Below are positions 1-5,801 of a DNA stretch of 9,317 nt, in pieces. Location of the stretch: positions 1-9,317 of the forward strand of contig DAOWNK010000118.1 in the NCBI GenBank assembly GCA_030642635.1, read 5' to 3'. Under the pieces are notes generated by a model. That model searched no databases. It saw only the letters and a program-made list of their open reading frames with translations, and was not told where the DNA came from. The position numbers and the translations under genes are program-made. Position 1 is the stretch's first letter, and every line of letters begins with the position of its first letter. Source of the DNA: Pirellulales bacterium (GTDB taxonomy: Bacteria; Planctomycetota; Planctomycetia; Pirellulales; Thermoguttaceae).

Positions 1-536
1 CGGCTGCTGCCGGCGCGGGCCCCGTAACTCTGGCGAATGAGGTTCAGGTCGTCCCGATCTACCGTATGGTCGCCGTCCACGTCGCCGACCAGAAATACAT
101 CCAACCGGAACTGGCTCCGGCTGCCGATCTGGCCGGAAACGTCAATGCTGTAGTTGCCCGCAGCCAATTCGGCCACCACAAGGCTATCGGTCGTTCCAAG
201 CAGGTCCGCTCGCGCGTACTTGGGCTTTACCGGCGCGCCTTCGCGGTAGATTTGCACCGCCGCCGGATCGAACTGGTTTCCTTCGCGGGCCTTCAAGTGG
301 AAGCCCAGGATCGCCTTGTCGCGGACCAGCGAAAGCTCTTCCGGGGCCACGCAGATGTCCAGATGCTCCAGGTCGTCCGGCTGGTTGAGCAGCCCGACGT
401 ACTGGGCAAAGATGTTGCCGCCCGATAGCAAATGCCGATCCTCCAAGCGCTCGAATACCGCGCGCCGACCAAAGCCGCGTTGTGGGTTACCATAACGGCC
501 CTTTTTCCGCCGGTGACGTTGCCATTTCAGTTTCAT
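1..536 (-). CDS. LEPR-XLL / dockerin type I domain protein, C-terminus beyond window
   Basis: Reading the minus strand from the ATG at 536-534 gives 178 uninterrupted residues to the window edge. Residues about 5-25 are very basic, followed by FERLEDRHLLSG (28-39), the LEPR-XLL motif found near the N-terminus of many large exported planctomycete proteins. Residues about 60-150 look like a beta-rich extracellular domain with DUF4114/pre-peptidase-like character, not firmly assignable. GDVDGDHTVDRDDLNLIRQ (151-169) is a dockerin type I calcium-binding repeat (DxDxDxxxDxxD pattern). The start overlaps the stop of the upstream PEP-CTERM gene as ATGA, and GGGG at 544-547 (minus strand), seven bases before the ATG, is a good ribosome-binding site, so translational coupling is likely. 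It is probably exported, with dockerin mediating attachment or assembly. Full length is unknown. Confidence 0.85.
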   Translation of the reverse strand, partial: MKLKWQRHRRKKGRYGNPQRGFGRRAVFERLEDRHLLSGGNIFAQYVGLLNQPDDLEHLDICVAPEELSLVRDKAILGFHLKAREGNQFDPAAVQIYREGAPVKPKYARADLLGTTDSLVVAELAAGNYSIDVSGQIGSRSQFRLDVFLVGDVDGDHTVDRDDLNLIRQSYGARAGSS

Positions 537-793
537 TGCTCTACCCCTTTTTTGCGAGAGTTTTGATAGGATGTCAATCCGATAAAGAACAGTTTACCGC
601 GGAGGACGCAGAGGAGCCCGCCGCACAGCATCAGCGCCCAGATCGACGGCTCCGGCACGGCCGTAAAGTCCAACGCCGGGCCCATTTCGGGATCGAGCGG
701 GATCGGCTCGAACGGCTCGAACTGCGACGCATCTGCCCAGGAGAACTTCAAGCTGCCGGTGCCGGCGGCTGCTTGAAGTGTTCCTTTCAACAT
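533..793 (-). CDS. Small PEP-CTERM sorting-domain protein
   Basis: An 86-residue protein. Residues 46-66 are VPEPS followed by a hydrophobic stretch (IWALMLCGGLLCVL) and an Arg: the PEP-CTERM signal recognised by an exosortase-type system (EpsH/XrtA-like). AGGAG lies eight bases before the ATG, which supports this start; in-frame sequence upstream reaches a TAA with no better start. Two oddities: there is no N-terminal signal peptide, which PEP-CTERM proteins normally have, and about 20 residues follow the Arg where the family usually ends within a few. The DNA for the tail (592-614) resembles a dispersed repeat. Residues 20-45 are acidic and Pro-rich. It may be a truncated remnant of a longer PEP-CTERM protein or a genuine short protein made with the overlapping downstream gene. 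No function beyond sorting can be assigned. Confidence 0.7.
   Translation of the reverse strand: MLKGTLQAAAGTGSLKFSWADASQFEPFEPIPLDPEMGPALDFTAVPEPSIWALMLCGGLLCVLRGKLFFIGLTSYQNSRKKGVEQ
592..614. repeat. Dispersed 'accgcggaggacgcagagg'-type repeat
   Basis: The segment GTTTACCGCGGAGGACGCAG and following bases resembles the widespread 'ttaaccgcagaggcgcagagg' dispersed repeat that I recall from planctomycete and verrucomicrobial genomes. Here it lies inside the PEP-CTERM gene and encodes the residues at and just after the terminal Arg of the sorting signal. Identification rests on recalled similarity only; a single copy is visible in the window. Confidence 0.4.
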
Positions 794-857
794 GGCTGCG
801 ACTCCTTTCCGGCAGTATTTAAGCGACGCAGTTGAGAACCCGACAAACCGTTAAAGG

Positions 858-887
858 TATCGTATACATCACCAGCGACAAAGTCAA
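858..887 (-). promoter_or_regulatory. Candidate housekeeping promoter for the PEP-CTERM/dockerin unit
   Basis: On the minus strand, TTGACT (887-882) and TACGAT (863-858) are separated by 17 bases, matching the sigma-70 layout with 5/6 and 4/6 consensus bases. It would give a leader of roughly 55-60 bases before the ATG at 793. Such matches occur by chance, so this is only a candidate. Confidence 0.35.
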
Positions 888-1006
888 ACAGCCCAAAGGC
901 AACCGTTGCCGATTTCCGTTTCAGCACGATGTCGCTGCAACATCTGAACACCCAGCACACTACTTTCGGCAGTATAAGCAGACTGGGCAATCGTTGCATG
1001 GGCCAT

Positions 1007-1076
1007 TAGATTATCTAGGCTCTCCAGCCAGCCTAATCAGCGGCCACCCCAGGCCTGGGTTTGACACCCGAGTCAA
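1007..1076. other. Cluster of small palindromes in intergenic DNA
   Basis: Three short dyads lie within 70 bases: TAGAT-T-ATCTA (1007-1017), CCCAGGCCTGGG (1048-1059) and TTGAC-N6-GTCAA (1061-1076). They lie in the long gene-free stretch 794-1544, about 120-190 bases upstream of the candidate promoter at 858-887 on the minus strand. Each is the size of a dimeric regulator's binding site, but none matches an operator I can name. Confidence 0.3.
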
Positions 1077-1085
1077 GGCTTACAC

Positions 1086-1142
1086 GATCCCTGATCCCTC
1101 GCCAACACCTAATCCCAAGTCCCCAATCCCAAATCAGAAATC
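1086..1142. repeat. ATCCC-rich short repeat run
   Basis: GATCCCT occurs twice in tandem (1086-1099), followed by AATCCCAAGTCCCCAATCCC and a further similar copy. This resembles low-complexity 'gggattagggattgggga'-type runs scattered through planctomycete intergenic regions. No coding capacity is credible here. Confidence 0.5.
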
Positions 1143-1192
1143 CCTACCCGCCCAACCCCGACGAGCGGATCATCACGGCCATCATCTTTGTA

Positions 1193-1393
1193 GAATTCCG
1201 GGAATTCCGGGCGGGAATTCCGGGGATTCCGGACCGGGGATTCCGGGCAGGGGATTCCGGACCGGGGATTCCGGGCAGGGGATTCCGGGCAGGGGATTCC
1301 GGGCAGGGGATTCCGGGCAGGGGATTCCGGGCAGGGGATTCCAGGGGATTCCAGGGGATTCCAGGGGATTCCAGGGGATTCGGGATTCCGGGG
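1193..1393. repeat. Tandem array of 14-nt and 10-nt units sharing GGGGATTCC
   Basis: After three degenerate GAATTCCGG-type units there are eight 14-nt units (GATTCCGGGCAGGG six times, GATTCCGGACCGGG twice), then four 10-nt units (GATTCCAGGG), then degenerate copies. The 10-nt unit equals the 14-nt unit with four bases removed. Neither length is a multiple of three and all frames on both strands stay open simply because the unit lacks stops, so the apparent Gly-Ile-Pro-rich frames are artefacts. The near-palindromic GGAATTCC/GGGATTCC core recurs at the 14- and then 10-base spacing. It lies about 150 bases upstream of the ECF sigma promoter. Confidence 0.95.
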
Positions 1394-1430
1394 ACACGAA
1401 CTGATATTGGCATAATAGGCAAGCGTCGGC

Positions 1431-1530
1431 AGGAGAAGAGAGAGGAGAGAAGAGAGGGGAGAGGAAACTTTCTTCCCCCTTCCGCCTTCCGCCTTCCCCC
1501 CTCCCCCTTCCCCCTTCCTCCTTTCTTCCC
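1431..1530. repeat. Polypurine tract followed by polypyrimidine tract
   Basis: Positions 1431-1467 are all purine (AGGAGAAGAGAGAGG and so on). Positions 1468-1530 are almost all pyrimidine, with CTTCCGC and TTCCCCC motifs repeated. The two halves are roughly complementary, centred near GGAAAC/TTTC at about 1462-1471, so a large imperfect hairpin or a triplex-type structure is possible. It ends 14 bases before the ECF promoter. No gene is seen. Confidence 0.8.
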
Positions 1531-1544
1531 AATAATGGGGGGGT

Positions 1545-1572
1545 GGAACTTTCGACTATCCGGCAGCGTCTA
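1545..1572 (+). promoter_or_regulatory. ECF-type sigma promoter of the sigma/anti-sigma operon
   Basis: GGAACTT (1545-1551) and GTCTA (1568-1572) are separated by 16 bases, the layout of sigma-E-like ECF promoters (GGAAC ... GTC). Transcription would start around 1578-1580, only about ten bases before the GTG codons at 1588/1591. This argues for autoregulation and against a translation start at the upstream GTG 1543, which lies at the -35 box. The same motif and spacing recur at 6878-6906. Confidence 0.75.
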
Positions 1573-1590
1573 TATTATTGTAAGACTGTG

Positions 1591-2160
1591 GTGAACGACG
1601 ACGTCCAATTGATCGACGAGACCTTGGCGGGCAACTCGGAGGCGTTCGGCCGGCTTGTGCAAAAGTATCAGGACCGGCTGTACAACACCGTCGTCCACGT
1701 GACCGGAAACATCGAGGATGCCAAAGACGTAGTCCAGGACGCCTTCGTACAGGCGCTGGTCAAGTTGGACTCGTTCAAACGCTCCAGTGCATTTTATACC
1801 TGGTTGTACCGGATTGCGATCAACGCCGCGATAAGCCGTCAAAGGCTCAAACGGCCGACTTGCTCGATCGAACACGCTCGAGACTGCAGCGGCTTCGAAC
1901 CGGCCGGAAACGAAGACGATCCAGCCGAAACGCTACTAAGAAACGAACGCTGCCGAGAAGTCCGCCGGGCAATAGACCGGTTGGATGAAGAACACCGTGC
2001 GGTCATAGTGCTCAGGGAAATTGACGGATGCTGCTACGAAACCATCGCCGAAATACTCGATCTGCCCATTGGGACCGTGCGCAGCCGCTTGCATCGGGCA
2101 AGGCTGCGGTTGCGAGATGAACTTAGATTTTTTGTAGGAGGCGACTCTGTCGGCGACTGA
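1591..2160 (+). CDS. ECF-type RNA polymerase sigma factor (sigma-70 family)
   Basis: From GTG 1591 (or the adjacent GTG 1588) this is 189 residues, typical of ECF sigma factors. Region 2 covers about 15-90: AFGRLVQKYQDRLYNTV, then DAKDVVQDAFVQAL (core-binding and -10-recognition helices) and FYTWLYRIAINAA. A variable acidic linker follows at about 95-115. Region 4 covers about 125-178: LDEEHRAVIVLREIDG and the helix-turn-helix YETIAEILDLPIGTVRSRLHRAR, which reads the -35 box. An in-frame start at GTG 1543 is rejected because it lies in the promoter. No strong ribosome-binding site is visible; the transcript may be nearly leaderless. The last ten residues (FFVGGDSVGD) are encoded by the left arm of an inverted repeat, so the natural C-terminus may have been replaced. 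It forms an operon with the anti-sigma at 2238. ECF subgroup not assigned. Confidence 0.93.
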   Translation: MNDDVQLIDETLAGNSEAFGRLVQKYQDRLYNTVVHVTGNIEDAKDVVQDAFVQALVKLDSFKRSSAFYTWLYRIAINAAISRQRLKRPTCSIEHARDCSGFEPAGNEDDPAETLLRNERCREVRRAIDRLDEEHRAVIVLREIDGCCYETIAEILDLPIGTVRSRLHRARLRLRDELRFFVGGDSVGD

Positions 2161-2200
2161 ACCACTGCCCCAGGTCGCCGACAGAGTCGCCTCCTACAAA
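2131..2200. repeat. Perfect 27-bp inverted repeat between sigma and anti-sigma genes
   Basis: The arm at 2131-2157 (TTTGTAGGAGGCGACTCTGT and seven more bases) is the exact reverse complement of 2174-2200, with a 16-base loop. The left arm encodes the end of the sigma protein and the sigma stop TGA is the first three bases of the loop. There is no T-run after the right arm, so it is not a classical intrinsic terminator, yet an RNA stem this strong should affect readthrough or decay between the two genes. The GTAGG...CCTAC ends resemble planctomycete dispersed palindromic repeats. Confidence 0.95.
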
Positions 2201-2237
2201 TTCAAAACCCGTAATTCTTGACTGCGTAGCGTATGCC

Positions 2238-3581
2238 ATGAAAAACGTATCGGAAAACGAACTGCTCAGCGCCTACCTCGACGGCGAACTTGCCGCCGAG
2301 GAGCAGGCGGAAGTCGAACGGTTGCTGGCCGAAAGCCAAGAGGCCAGGCAACTGCTCGACCAGTTGCGCACGCTCGGCGCCACGCTCCGGTCGATGCCGC
2401 AACACAAATTGGACGAAGACCTCAGCCGCCGTGTGCTCAAACTAGTGCTCCGTCGCAGTTCAAATAACGAGTTGGGTGCCACGGCCGTGTCGGCCGTGCC
2501 TCTGCGAAAACACGGGCAAGATGCCCGTGGCACACGTCAAAAAACCGCAACGCTGCGACGTTTCCTCACGCCCCGGGCGCTCGCCTGGTCGAGCCTGGCG
2601 GTGGCCGTGGCCGTTATGCTGACGGTGTTCGATCGTGGCGAACTACGCCGGGAGGCCGATGAAAAAATCGCCATGGCGCCTCCGGAGGTTACACTGGAAA
2701 GAGAGGCCGGAGAGGTCGGAGAGGCCAACGAGACCGACGAACCGCTGTCAATCCGGCCGCTCGACGAAGATCGGAAAGACCTCGGCGGCATAGTTGACGC
2801 TGAATATCCGGCAAAGGCTAAAGAAGAAGCAGGAGAGACAGAGGAACATCGTGCCGAACCGGCCGAAACCCGCATGTTCGGGTTCCAGAAGGCACGAAGC
2901 AGGGAAATGTTGGACGAATCCGCACCGGCCGCGCCGACCGCCGCCGGTGGGGCCGCCGAATCGTCGCTTAGGACCAAGGCCGAACTCAGCCGCGGATCTG
3001 GAGCCGCCGCCGCCACGCCGGCAGACGCGCCGATGATGGATAAACTTGCAGCACCCAGCCCGTCGGAAAAGAAGCGGGCTGCAAAAAACGGCGAGGTAAC
3101 GGCGTTGGACACAAAAAGTATGCGCAAGAGCGATGACAAGATAATAAAGCAGCAAGGAGGCGTGTTGCTCGTACAGTGCGACGTCAGCCCCAAAACCGTC
3201 AAGGACCAGACGTTCGACAAGCTGCTCATCTCCAACAACATCGCTTGGGAGAAAAAGGACCGCACACAGACCGCCGCGCTGGACGTGATTTACGTCGAGG
3301 CCACCACCGCACAGATCGAGGCCACGATCTCGCAGCTTGCCGCCCAACCGGAGCAGTTCCTTTCGGTCTCCGTCGAGCCGGCCCCGGGCAAGGTCTCGCA
3401 ACAGAACCTCAGCCGGTTCAATCGCAGCCGAGGCCGGCAGCAATCCCCGCCCCGGTTGAAACGAAGTGCCGAGTCTGCTCAAATGAAGCGATTACAGGTG
3501 GAGCAGGAACAGTTACGCCGCCCGGCGCCGAAGTGCCAGACGCTGTTCGTCTTGCGCGTGGTCGATATAAAGCAGGATTGA
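2238..3581 (+). CDS. Membrane anti-sigma factor with large C-terminal extracytoplasmic domain
   Basis: A 447-residue protein downstream of the ECF sigma gene. Residues 1-72 form a helical anti-sigma domain (ENELLSAYLDGEL, then EAEVERLL-type helices) without the HxxxCxxC zinc-binding motif. Residues 80-99 are encoded by an inserted palindromic repeat. A single membrane segment spans about 113-131 (RALAWSSLAVAVAVMLTVF), placing the N-terminus in the cytoplasm. Residues 135-305 are long, charged and low in complexity (Glu/Ala/Pro rich). Residues about 307-385 look folded: GGVLLVQCDVSPKTVKDQ, then ALDVIYVEATTAQIEATI. I recall similar C-terminal segments in planctomycete anti-sigma proteins. Two cysteines (314, 433) lie outside the membrane. 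Presumably it sequesters the sigma factor until an envelope signal triggers release. The ribosome-binding site at the ATG is weak. The next gene starts six bases after the stop. Confidence 0.82.
   Translation: MKNVSENELLSAYLDGELAAEEQAEVERLLAESQEARQLLDQLRTLGATLRSMPQHKLDEDLSRRVLKLVLRRSSNNELGATAVSAVPLRKHGQDARGTRQKTATLRRFLTPRALAWSSLAVAVAVMLTVFDRGELRREADEKIAMAPPEVTLEREAGEVGEANETDEPLSIRPLDEDRKDLGGIVDAEYPAKAKEEAGETEEHRAEPAETRMFGFQKARSREMLDESAPAAPTAAGGAAESSLRTKAELSRGSGAAAATPADAPMMDKLAAPSPSEKKRAAKNGEVTALDTKSMRKSDDKIIKQQGGVLLVQCDVSPKTVKDQTFDKLLISNNIAWEKKDRTQTAALDVIYVEATTAQIEATISQLAAQPEQFLSVSVEPAPGKVSQQNLSRFNRSRGRQQSPPRLKRSAESAQMKRLQVEQEQLRRPAPKCQTLFVLRVVDIKQD
2476..2533. repeat. Imperfect inverted repeat embedded in frame in the anti-sigma gene
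   Basis: GTGCCACGGCCGTGTCGGCC and a few bases pair imperfectly with CACGGGCAAGATGCCCGTGG plus CAC, with about 12 bases between. It is read in frame as ATAVSAVP...KHGQDARGT. The peptide HGQDAR(A/G)T is one I recall appearing in many unrelated planctomycete and verrucomicrobial proteins as translated repeat DNA. It falls between the anti-sigma domain and the membrane segment. Confidence 0.8.
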
Positions 3582-3587
3582 AATTAC

Positions 3588-4355
3588 ATGGACACGCCCA
3601 TTCAAACTGAAATCGACAACGAACCGCTCGTCGATGAAACTTCGGTAAAATACCTCGGACGCTGGAACCGGCTGGTCAGTACGACCAATTGGGAAAAAGG
3701 CCGGATCATCTGCCAGTGGCGCGAGGATATGATCTCCGCCGACGCACCGCCGGACGACTATACCGACCAGGCATGGAGCCACCGTGCAGGCAGCGTCTCG
3801 CCGCAACACGTCGGCCGGCTGCGCAGGGTTTTCCAGCGGTTCGGCGAAACATTCGACCAATACGCCGGCCTGTACTGGAGCCATTTTCAGGCCGCCATGG
3901 ACTGGCCGGACGCCGAGATGTGGCTCGAAGGGGCCGTGCAAAGCGGCTGGGCGGTCTCGCAGATGCGACACCAGCGATGGGAGGCCATGGGCGCCCCAGC
4001 CGATAAAACCCCCCTGCCGGAGGATGTCATCGAGGCCGAGCAGGACGAAGACGTCGAACCGGCCGGCGATGAATATAAACCGGATGATATTCCGCCGGAG
4101 ACGATCTCCGGCTCTCTCGGCGAGATACGGGACGATGCCGACGCCGACGAGCGGCCACCGTGCGACGACGAGCATTCCGCCGAGCCGTTCCGGCCGTTCG
4201 AGGACCTTCCTGCCTTGCCGCCGGACCTGGCCGATGCGTTCGAGGCGATGAAGCTGGCGATCTTACAGCAGAAACTCTCCGGCTGGCGGGAGATATCCCT
4301 GCCGGAAGTGCTCTCGGTGCTCGACTCGCTTAAGCAATTGGCACAGAATGTTTAG
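3588..4355 (+). CDS. Trp-rich conserved-looking protein of unknown function
   Basis: I do not recognise a characterised family. The protein has 255 residues. Residues about 18-135 form a dense domain with nine Trp (26, 35, 44, 63, 97, 106, 112, 121, 131), including KYLGRWNRLVSTTNWEKGRI, VSPQHVGRLRRVFQRFG (70-86) and WLEGAVQSGWAVSQMRHQRW (112-131). The two VS-containing segments could be helix-turn-helix-like, and the WEKGRIICQW layout faintly recalls phage DUF3102-type proteins; both are speculation. Residues 145-200 are an acidic, Pro-rich, probably disordered linker, and 208-255 is predicted helical (DLADAFEAMKLAILQQKL). No signal peptide or membrane segment, so it is cytoplasmic. It starts six bases after the anti-sigma stop, with AGGA ten bases before the ATG, and so probably shares the ECF promoter. 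Its position suggests a role in the same response, perhaps as an effector or DNA-binding partner. Confidence 0.85.
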   Translation: MDTPIQTEIDNEPLVDETSVKYLGRWNRLVSTTNWEKGRIICQWREDMISADAPPDDYTDQAWSHRAGSVSPQHVGRLRRVFQRFGETFDQYAGLYWSHFQAAMDWPDAEMWLEGAVQSGWAVSQMRHQRWEAMGAPADKTPLPEDVIEAEQDEDVEPAGDEYKPDDIPPETISGSLGEIRDDADADERPPCDDEHSAEPFRPFEDLPALPPDLADAFEAMKLAILQQKLSGWREISLPEVLSVLDSLKQLAQNV

Positions 4356-4361
4356 CGAAAA

Positions 4362-4386
4362 GCCCCTGTGCATTGCATGCGGGGGC
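4362..4386 (+). terminator. Small hairpin after the sigma operon (weak terminator candidate)
   Basis: GCCCC pairs with GGGGC, and TGCAT pairs with ATGCG (one G-T) around a three-base loop, with a two-base bulge. It lies six bases after the stop of the Trp-rich gene and 35 bases before the next start. No T-run follows, so a terminator role is uncertain. Confidence 0.25.
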
Positions 4387-4421
4387 ATGGCTGCGGGCGG
4401 CTGTGAAATGAAGGCGACGAT

Positions 4422-5762
4422 ATGAAGCGCATACTGATTGCCGTCGCCATTCTGCTGTCCATTCCGATTCTGCTGTTCGGTGCGATCGTTTTGTTCGCGG
4501 GTGTCTGGATCACAATCAAGGGCGTCGACGTTCCTCCGCCTGACACTTACGACCTTGTGCCGAAAAGGGTGCAAGTATCGGACGATGAGAACGCATATAC
4601 GTACTTTGTCGCCGCGATGAATGCCTTGGATTTGCCGGCGGATTCTGACCGCCTGTACGACATTCTGGATGGAACGGTGCAAGACGACGAATTTGTGCGC
4701 GATATTATCGCAAAAAACGCAGAATCGCTCGAACTTATCGAACGCGGGCTGGTTTGTCGAACATGCCAGGCGCCGGAAGTGGCCGGGATTGAAGATACTG
4801 CACCTTATGCTGGCGAATTGCGAGGCATCGTGCGAATTATGGCGCTGCGGGCAATGTGTCAGAGGCACAAGGGAGAGTATGCAAAGTCGGCGAACTCGTG
4901 CATACAACTGCTCCGGTTCGGTGTGATGCTCCGGGACAATGCCGAGTGCCTCGTCGATTATCTTGTCGGCACAGCCGTTCTGGAAACAGGGCTTGAGCAA
5001 AGCAGACAACTTGCATACGACCCGGGCCCGACGGCAGACCAACTGGCCGGGTTGCCCGAACAGCTTGACCGTTTGTTGCCGTTCGGCAATGGTTTAGTTC
5101 GTGCTCTTAAAGCGGAGTTTCAATTAACAACCAATGCTATCGATGATATTCATGCGGGAAAGTTCCACTCTGATGATCCTGGTTGTGCTGGTCCGAAGTG
5201 CTTTCTGCCGCATTTTTGCAGGAGAATACCGACGTATATTCTCCAGCCGAACAAGACAAATCTTATGTTCGCAGATTATTTTCGTGGTGCGATCAAAAAT
5301 GCACCGCACTGCTATGCCGATATGAACCTGCACGATGCCGAAAGCATCATGGACGAACGCAAATTGAGCCGCTTTGCTAACATGGTTCGGCCGAATGTCG
5401 TCGGCAGAACACTTTACTCACTTTTCCTGTCGTCGATCGACGCTGTGCTTGCAGCGAAATGTAGAGCAGAGTGCTCGGTCCAGGCGACTCGCCTGATCTT
5501 CGCGTGTAGGGCATACGAAAAACACACCGGAGAGCTGCCCGACTCGCTCGATGCACTCGTCCCAAAATTTATCGACCGCGTCCCGACCGATCCGTTCGAC
5601 GGCAAGCCGTTCAGATACTCCAGGGAAAAGTGCATTGTTTACTCTGTTGCAACCGACCTGAAAGACTCTGGCGGATCGACGAAACATCCTTATTATGAAG
5701 CGGAATCTGGTCCACACCGAAAGCACTGGTATGGTGAGGATTTTGTCTTCGCAATCAAGTAG
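4422..5762 (+). CDS. Membrane-anchored protein with pseudopilin-like C-terminal motif, function unknown
   Basis: A 446-residue protein starting at ATG 4422, seven bases after AAGG. Residues 4-33 form a long hydrophobic segment (ILIAVAILLSIPILLFGAIV) acting as signal anchor, with the bulk outside the cytoplasm. The middle (about 50-350) is mostly helical with scattered Cys pairs (CRTC at 112-115; C255, C260, C266). Residues 364-417 read AYEKHTGELPDSLDALVPKF, then PTDPFDGKPFRY and YSVATDLKDSGG. This layout resembles the C-terminal part of type II secretion pseudopilins (GspG-like) and recurs in uncharacterised planctomycete membrane proteins, as I recall. There is no prepilin peptidase motif, so it is not itself a pilin. 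By eye its base composition looks less GC-rich than the neighbours, which may mean separate ancestry. It is 66 bases from the sigma operon and may or may not be cotranscribed. Confidence 0.82.
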   Translation: MKRILIAVAILLSIPILLFGAIVLFAGVWITIKGVDVPPPDTYDLVPKRVQVSDDENAYTYFVAAMNALDLPADSDRLYDILDGTVQDDEFVRDIIAKNAESLELIERGLVCRTCQAPEVAGIEDTAPYAGELRGIVRIMALRAMCQRHKGEYAKSANSCIQLLRFGVMLRDNAECLVDYLVGTAVLETGLEQSRQLAYDPGPTADQLAGLPEQLDRLLPFGNGLVRALKAEFQLTTNAIDDIHAGKFHSDDPGCAGPKCFLPHFCRRIPTYILQPNKTNLMFADYFRGAIKNAPHCYADMNLHDAESIMDERKLSRFANMVRPNVVGRTLYSLFLSSIDAVLAAKCRAECSVQATRLIFACRAYEKHTGELPDSLDALVPKFIDRVPTDPFDGKPFRYSREKCIVYSVATDLKDSGGSTKHPYYEAESGPHRKHWYGEDFVFAIK

Positions 5763-5764
5763 TC

Positions 5765-5795
5765 GTAGGCTGGGTCGAGCGTAGCGAGGCCCACC
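5765..5795. repeat. Dispersed GTAGGCTGGGTCGAGC-type palindromic repeat
   Basis: GTAGGCTGGGTCGAGCGTAG followed by CGAGGCCCACC forms an imperfect dyad (TGGG..TCG / CGA..CCCA). It fills the 39-base gap between two convergent genes, just after the TAG of the 446-aa protein. I recall sequences of this type recurring in planctomycete genomes; only one copy is present here. It could serve as a bidirectional terminator hairpin. Confidence 0.55.
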
Positions 5796-5801
5796 GTTGA
5801 G

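Noticed and set aside
66..835. Plus-strand frames at 66-428 and 482-835
   Set aside because: They oppose minus-strand genes with clear dockerin, LEPR-XLL and PEP-CTERM motifs.
1193..1393. CRISPR array
   Set aside because: Units are contiguous with no unique spacers and are too short; no cas genes are present.
832..1594. Long plus- and minus-strand frames rich in Gly-Ile-Pro over the tandem array
   Set aside because: They are open only because the 14- and 10-base units lack stop codons in every frame; neither unit length is a multiple of three, and no domain or ribosome-binding site supports them.
2537..3482. Two 240-residue minus-strand frames opposite the anti-sigma gene
   Set aside because: Low-complexity Ser/Ala/Gly composition mirrors the GC-rich anti-sigma codons; no recognisable domain.
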